This document shows, piece by piece, positions 59,867 through 64,000 of a stretch of DNA of 64,000 bases. Positions within the stretch are counted from its first letter, which is position 1, and each line of letters opens with the position of its first letter. The notes beneath the pieces are model-generated. The model saw nothing but the letters and a program-made list of their open reading frames with translations. It was not told the origin of the DNA and did no database searches. A program made the position numbers and the translations under genes. This DNA is from Pedobacter steynii (GTDB lineage: Bacteria; Bacteroidota; Bacteroidia; Sphingobacteriales; Sphingobacteriaceae), in contig NZ_CP017141.1 of assembly GCF_001721645.1 (NCBI RefSeq), forward strand, positions 5,766,001 to 5,830,000. Reading direction: 5' to 3'.

Positions 59867-62263
59867 ATGAAACTACGACTCTTTCTCTTTCTTGCATTTC
59901 TTTGCTTCAATGCAAATGCACAACAGTTATCTCCTGAAAAAAACAAAGGAGTAGTTAGCGGCCGGCTAACAGACCATCAGCACAAACTGCCCACCAGCTA
60001 TGTCACCATTAGCATTAAAGACCAGGCAGACAAACCAGTTGCTAAAGCGATAAGTAACGAACAAGGGGCATTTAAAATTGATGAGTTGCCATTTGGCAAT
60101 TTCCGTATAGAATTCAGGTTTATGGGGTATCAGCCGCTGATTAAATCCATCAGTATAACTGCAGCTGAAAATAAGATTGACCTTGGCATCTTGTCGCTGG
60201 AAGAAGATAAAAACCTGCTCAATGAAGTGAACATCAACAGTGAAAAATCCGCACTCAGTTTAAAACTGGATAAAAAAGTGTTTGAGGTTGGAAGAGATGT
60301 TTTGCTGCAAAGCGGTTCGGTAACTGAATTGCTGAACAGCGTCCCTTCTGTCTCTGTAAATCCCTCAGGAGCGGTAAGCCTGAGAGGAAACAGCAATGTT
60401 CTGGTATTGATCAATGGCCGCCGCTCCGGATTAACCCAAAGCAATGCCCTGGAGCAAATCCCTGCTGATCATATTGAAAAGATTGAAGTCATCAGCAATC
60501 CATCTTCCAGATATGATGCTGCGGGATCAGCGGGTATTATCAATATCATTCTCAAAAAAAATAAAAATGCCGGATTTAACGGACAGGCAAGGCTGGTTAC
60601 CGGTTTGCCTAATGATTCCAGAATCACGCCAAGTCTGAATTATAAGTCAGACAAAATCAACCTGTTTTCCACCTTTGGCCTTAGAAATACGGATTATAAA
60701 GGCGTTTACAGTTCCAGACAAACGATCAAAGAGCAGTCCGCATCCACACACCTGAACCGGCAGCAGGACGAGGACCGCCATGACGACGGGAAATTGTTCT
60801 ATCTGGGTGCCGATTATTTTATAAATGCACGCAATACCATTACTGCAGCCTTCTTTAAAAATGCGACTAAAGACCATGATAAAACATCATTAGATTATGA
60901 TTACCGCAATGCGCTTTCTTCCGACAGTACCATCCAGCGTAAGGGAGAATCTAAAGAGTCCAGAAATTACAACCAGCTGGAGTTTAACTACACCCGAACA
61001 TTCAAAGAAGCCGGAAAAAAACTGACCCTGGATATGCAATATGATTTTTGGAACAGTGATAAAAAATGGGCGCTGAGTACCTCAAAACTTTCCCCCGTAA
61101 TGGAGACAAGACCAAAGATCAGAACCGGTTCAATAGGCTCCAGCAAGGATTTTCTCATACAAACTGATCTCTTGCAGCCACTGAACAATAAATCAAACCT
61201 GGAGTTGGGATTAAAACTGGAAAACAGACTGGTCACCACGAACTTTAAAGCGGAAGAAGAACTTATCGATTCCTGGAGTGTTATTGATGACATTGACAAT
61301 AAAATGGATTATAATGAGCTGATCGGAAGTGCTTACACTCAGTTTAGCAGCAAAATCAATAAATTTTCTTATTTACTGGGTTTACGTGCTGAAGCGACAA
61401 AAATCACGATTAAAGATCTTGGAAATCTGTTTAACAACAACAAAGAATACCTCCGTCTATTCCCGACCTTTCATACCAGTTACCAGTTTAAAGAAGGCAG
61501 CGCGTTACAATTTAGTTATAGTAAACGCATCAACCGTCCGTCTTTAGGTCTGTTATATCCATTTAATGAACTCACTGATTTCAATGCTCAGTTTATAGGC
61601 AACCCCAATCTGAATCCCTCCTATTCGGATGTATTTGAGCTTGGCTTTTTACGAAATTGGGGAACCTTAACTTTTAACCCATCTTTATACTATCAATATG
61701 TAAAAGACCCTCTGCAGGACTATACTTACCGAAATTCAAAAGGTGTTTTTATCAGCTCTGTGGTTAATATTGATCAGGAAGTAAGAAGGGGGATTGAAGT
61801 CAGCCTCTTGTACAATCCCCTCAAAATGCTCTCCCTGAACCTGGAACTAAATCTTTATCAGTTTGAGCAGAAGGGCAAATCCGGCACACAGGATTTTAAT
61901 TTCTCCGGAGGTGCTTCGACTACCCGCCTGGGCGCACAGGTAAAACTCCCGGCTCAACTAAGCTTTCAGGGAAGATACAACTTTACCGGAGCACAAAGTA
62001 ATGCACAAAGCCGGACAAGGGCCATCCATTTCATAGATCTGGGTTTAACTAAAAACTTGTTAGAAAATAAGGCAAGTTTGATTTTAGATGCTACAAACCT
62101 GCTCAATACCCGGAAGACAAACACGGTAACCAGCGGACAGGATTATGTTTTAAACCAGCTGAGTAATCCAAATGCAGCACGTTATCGCCTAAGCTTTGTC
62201 TATCGCTTTAATGCAAAAGAAAACCAGTCTGTGCGTCAGGCAAAGACTGGAAATCGAAATTAA
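59867..62263 (+). CDS. Outer membrane beta-barrel, TonB-dependent receptor-family protein
   Basis: 798 aa. Signal peptide (MKLRLFLFLAFLCFNANAQ), a carboxypeptidase-regulatory-like domain (about 28-110), a plug (LNEVNINSEKSALSLKLDKKVFEVG; VSGAVSLRGNSNVLVLINGRR) and a barrel rich in alternating strands, ending in the OMP-type VYRFN. It resembles the outer membrane beta-barrel group without a typical TonB box, so a specific ligand is unknown. Divergent from the histidine kinase gene, which may control it. It overlaps the next, convergent gene by four bases. Confidence 0.9.
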   Translation: MKLRLFLFLAFLCFNANAQQLSPEKNKGVVSGRLTDHQHKLPTSYVTISIKDQADKPVAKAISNEQGAFKIDELPFGNFRIEFRFMGYQPLIKSISITAAENKIDLGILSLEEDKNLLNEVNINSEKSALSLKLDKKVFEVGRDVLLQSGSVTELLNSVPSVSVNPSGAVSLRGNSNVLVLINGRRSGLTQSNALEQIPADHIEKIEVISNPSSRYDAAGSAGIINIILKKNKNAGFNGQARLVTGLPNDSRITPSLNYKSDKINLFSTFGLRNTDYKGVYSSRQTIKEQSASTHLNRQQDEDRHDDGKLFYLGADYFINARNTITAAFFKNATKDHDKTSLDYDYRNALSSDSTIQRKGESKESRNYNQLEFNYTRTFKEAGKKLTLDMQYDFWNSDKKWALSTSKLSPVMETRPKIRTGSIGSSKDFLIQTDLLQPLNNKSNLELGLKLENRLVTTNFKAEEELIDSWSVIDDIDNKMDYNELIGSAYTQFSSKINKFSYLLGLRAEATKITIKDLGNLFNNNKEYLRLFPTFHTSYQFKEGSALQFSYSKRINRPSLGLLYPFNELTDFNAQFIGNPNLNPSYSDVFELGFLRNWGTLTFNPSLYYQYVKDPLQDYTYRNSKGVFISSVVNIDQEVRRGIEVSLLYNPLKMLSLNLELNLYQFEQKGKSGTQDFNFSGGASTTRLGAQVKLPAQLSFQGRYNFTGAQSNAQSRTRAIHFIDLGLTKNLLENKASLILDATNLLNTRKTNTVTSGQDYVLNQLSNPNAARYRLSFVYRFNAKENQSVRQAKTGNRN

Positions 62264-62673
62264 ACTAACCTACGCTCTGACTCGTCAATTGGGAGGTCAT
62301 TAATGCTGGCATAACGTTTTTCCATCAGGCCATTTTCATTAAACTCCCAATTTTCATTTCCATACGCCCGGAACCATTGCCCCTGCTGGTCTTGCCATTC
62401 GTATTCAAAGCGCACCGCAATCCTGTTATCAGTATAGGCCCACAATTCTTTTTTAAGTTTATAGTTCAGTTCTTTTTTCCATTTCGTTTCCAGAAATTCC
62501 TGAACCGCCCTGCGGCCATTTATAAACGTTGAACGGTTTCTCCAGACGGTATCTATCGTATAAGCGAGAGATACTTTTTCAGGATCCTGTGAATTCCAGG
62601 CATCTTCGGCAAGTTGAACTTTTTGAACCGCTGTTTCGAAGGTAAATGGTGGTAACGGATGTTTCTGTTCCAT
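62260..62673 (-). CDS. DUF1348-like (NTF2-fold) protein with a short C-terminus
   Basis: 137 aa. Matches the DUF1348 family through VQKVQLAEDAWNSQDPEKVSLAY, TVWRNRSTFINGRRAVQEFL and RFEYEWQDQQGQWFRAYGNENWEF. The usual C-terminal tail (WPLGRRPDDHPGL in relatives) is missing: it ends ESERRLV at the overlap with the TonB receptor gene, so the end may have been lost by deletion. Stress-related hydrolase or steroid-like ligand binding has been proposed for the fold; function here unknown. Confidence 0.78.
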   Translation of the reverse strand: MEQKHPLPPFTFETAVQKVQLAEDAWNSQDPEKVSLAYTIDTVWRNRSTFINGRRAVQEFLETKWKKELNYKLKKELWAYTDNRIAVRFEYEWQDQQGQWFRAYGNENWEFNENGLMEKRYASINDLPIDESERRLV

Positions 62674-62695
62674 AATGATGTTCTTTGATTTAAGG

Positions 62696-62703
62696 CAAAA
62701 GTA
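62696..62703 (-). promoter_or_regulatory. Promoter -7 element of the DUF1348-like gene
   Basis: TACTTTTG on the minus strand, 23 bases before the start codon. The -33 element is not clear, so confidence is moderate. Confidence 0.45.
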
Positions 62704-62833
62704 TAACAGGCAAAAGCGCTTTAAAAACGATAAAAAATGATATCATGCATCATAATTAGTGATTCATCAGGAAGCTAATTGTCATAAACGGAAGGAAAAT
62801 GTACATTTAACCTATTCTGACGGGCAAAACATA

Positions 62834-63364
62834 ATGATTACAAAATTTGATACGATTGAACAACTGGCCAATGGTAGTCCACGACAGCGACATGCTTACC
62901 ATACGCTTCAGCAACATCAGATCATGGAGATATTAACTCCTTTTGATCCCATACTTGCAGGAACTGTTCCCATCAACATCGATATTGAAAGCAGCGATCT
63001 GGATATCATTTGCGCTTATCAGAATGGGCGGGATTTTCAGGAATATCTGAAACTCCATTTCTCCGGATTCCATCAATTTCAATTGAAAGAACGCTTTGTC
63101 CATAATGAAAGCTCAGTCATCGCAAATTTCGTAATCAACGATTGGCCCATAGAAATTTTCGGACAGATCAAGCCTTCAAGAACTCAGGCCGCTGTCATTC
63201 ACATGTATGTGGAGTACAATCTGCTTTCCATTCATGGAGAACAATTCCGTCAGCATATTATTCAACTGAAAAAACAAGGACTAAAAACAGAACCAGCCTT
63301 TGCACAAGCCCTGGGAATTAAGGGCGATCCGTATCTTGAATTACTGAAACTATATCCGGCCTAA
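62834..63364 (+). CDS. DUF4269 family protein
   Basis: 176 aa from the start at 62834 (MITKFDTIEQLANGSPRQRHAY), the family opening; the upstream start adds 25 unrelated residues. Family stretches are present: ILTPFDPILAGTVPINIDIESSDLDIIC (a nucleotidyltransferase-like strand with paired Asp) and NDWPIEIFGQ. The GT...SSDLDI layout suggests a nucleotidyltransferase fold, but biochemical activity is unknown. Single gene. Confidence 0.82.
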   Translation: MITKFDTIEQLANGSPRQRHAYHTLQQHQIMEILTPFDPILAGTVPINIDIESSDLDIICAYQNGRDFQEYLKLHFSGFHQFQLKERFVHNESSVIANFVINDWPIEIFGQIKPSRTQAAVIHMYVEYNLLSIHGEQFRQHIIQLKKQGLKTEPAFAQALGIKGDPYLELLKLYPA

Positions 63365-63425
63365 GCCCAACATCCGGATTCTTCAGGTTTTCTCTCATAG
63401 AAAAGTCATGTTATAAATTATAGCT

Positions 63426-63455
63426 TGCAATTAAATTGTACACAACTTAATTTTA
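63426..63455. promoter_or_regulatory. OhrR-type operator upstream of ohrR
   Basis: Two imperfect inverted repeats, CAATTAAATTG then CAACTTAATTTTA, in the layout of the known OhrR box (TACAATT/AATTGTA repeated). It lies 20-50 bases before the ohrR start, where binding by reduced OhrR would block transcription of ohrR and ohr. Confidence 0.6.
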
Positions 63456-63474
63456 CACAACAAAACAAACAGCT

Positions 63475-63906
63475 ATGGAAAGTTTAAAACTTGAAAATCA
63501 ATTGTGTTTTCCAATATATGCCTTATCCAGACAAATCACTGCGATATACCGGCCTCATCTGGAAGCCATTGACCTTACTTATCCTCAATATCTGGTTATG
63601 CTTGCACTTTGGCAGCATGAAACGGTTACCGTAAAACAACTGGGCAAATTGTTATGGCTGGATAGCGGAACTCTTACCCCATTGTTAAAACGAATGGAAG
63701 AAAACGAATTGCTGACCAGGAACCGCTCGGAAGCAGATGAAAGGGTCGTCAACATCAGAATTTCGAAAAAAGGGACGGCATTAAAAAAACAGGCAAAGTC
63801 AATTCCGGATGCCATTAAAAATGCACTGGCAACGGATGAAGATCAACTTTTTCAATTGCGGGACCAATTGAAACAAATCCTGTCAGTAACCGCTGAAAAT
63901 AAATAG
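63475..63906 (+). CDS. ohrR: OhrR-type MarR-family peroxide-sensing repressor
   Basis: 143 aa. The reactive cysteine of OhrR is Cys11 (LCFPIYALSRQ), with the conserved tyrosines after it (YRPHLEAIDLTYPQY). The winged helix-turn-helix is at about 45-105 (VTVKQLGKLLWLDSGTLTPLLKRME; RSEADERVVNIRISKKG). On oxidation of the cysteine by organic hydroperoxides it leaves its operator. It lies 33 bases before ohr. Confidence 0.93.
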   Translation: MESLKLENQLCFPIYALSRQITAIYRPHLEAIDLTYPQYLVMLALWQHETVTVKQLGKLLWLDSGTLTPLLKRMEENELLTRNRSEADERVVNIRISKKGTALKKQAKSIPDAIKNALATDEDQLFQLRDQLKQILSVTAENK

Positions 63907-63939
63907 AAACGAATAACACAAACCCATAAAAAAGATAAA

Positions 63940-64000
63940 ATGAAAGTATTGTATACAGCCGCAGCTACTGCTACTGGCGGAAGAAATGGACAAGTTAAAA
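63940..64000 (+). CDS. ohr: Organic hydroperoxide resistance protein, N-terminal part
   Basis: Only the first 20 codons are present (MKVLYTAAATATGGRNGQVK), cut by the right edge. This is the opening of Ohr, a thiol peroxidase for organic hydroperoxides. It sits behind ohrR as usual. Confidence 0.9.
   Translation, partial: MKVLYTAAATATGGRNGQVK

Noticed and set aside
1..64000. CRISPR array, rRNA genes, insertion sequences or a replication origin
   Set aside because: No regularly spaced repeats, rRNA sequence, transposase or DnaA-box cluster was seen by eye on either strand.

Overview
The window reads as chromosomal DNA of a Bacteroidota bacterium, most likely Pedobacter or a close relative in the Sphingobacteriaceae. 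This rests on gene types (SusC/RagA receptor, carboxypeptidase-regulatory-domain TonB receptors, lipoprotein-rich RND pump, LytTR two-component pair) and on several copies of the Bacteroidota promoter pattern TTTG-N18-20-TAnnTTTG. The species is an inference; no rRNA is present.

1-9.8 kb is housekeeping: the start of a SusC/RagA receptor (cut by the left edge), the glutamate synthase pair gltB-gltD, a small SRP RNA gene with its own promoter, a transaldolase-like aldolase, a GmhB-like phosphatase and an alpha/beta hydrolase. 9.9-13.25 kb holds a tRNA-Lys(TTT) gene followed by an AT-rich, decaying genomic island: two or three genes look frameshifted, a nucleotidyltransferase with a small partner ORF appears intact, and a 23-bp near-perfect copy of the tRNA 3' end closes the segment. 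13.3-22.4 kb carries an atypical GAPDH paralogue, a GlxA-type AraC regulator with an apparently leaderless promoter, a tripartite RND efflux operon, a small secreted protein and a thioesterase.

22.5-53.9 kb is the centrepiece: an extracellular contractile injection system (eCIS, Afp/PVC/MAC-like) read entirely on the minus strand. From its 5' end: DUF4255 cap protein, unknown beta-rich protein, one sheath, two unknown cysteine-rich coiled-coil proteins, two tube proteins, a 52-aa DUF5908 protein, LysM hub, VgrG-like spike, PAAR tip, gp25, a 1523-aa baseplate-J protein, a 2147-aa baseplate protein with degenerate internal repeats, and the tape-measure protein. Then come the likely payload and accessory genes: a 1100-aa DUF4157 protein whose C-terminus carries a cytidine-deaminase-like H-x-E...PCxxC zinc motif, a vanadium-haloperoxidase-family protein with all metal-site residues and no signal peptide, an HExxH protein with a short N-terminal motif resembling the DUF4157 protein's leader, and the Afp15-like AAA+ ATPase. 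A MACPF (perforin-fold) lipoprotein lies just downstream, and a LuxR-type regulator with its own terminator lies just upstream. No tail-fibre gene, lysis gene or obvious immunity gene was found.

54-64 kb returns to ordinary chromosome: a methyltransferase, a small lipoprotein, a gamma-glutamyltransferase-family enzyme, a LytS/LytTR-type two-component pair, a TonB-dependent receptor-family protein, a DUF1348-like protein, a DUF4269 protein, and the peroxide-sensing ohrR-ohr pair (ohr cut by the right edge) with an OhrR-type operator.
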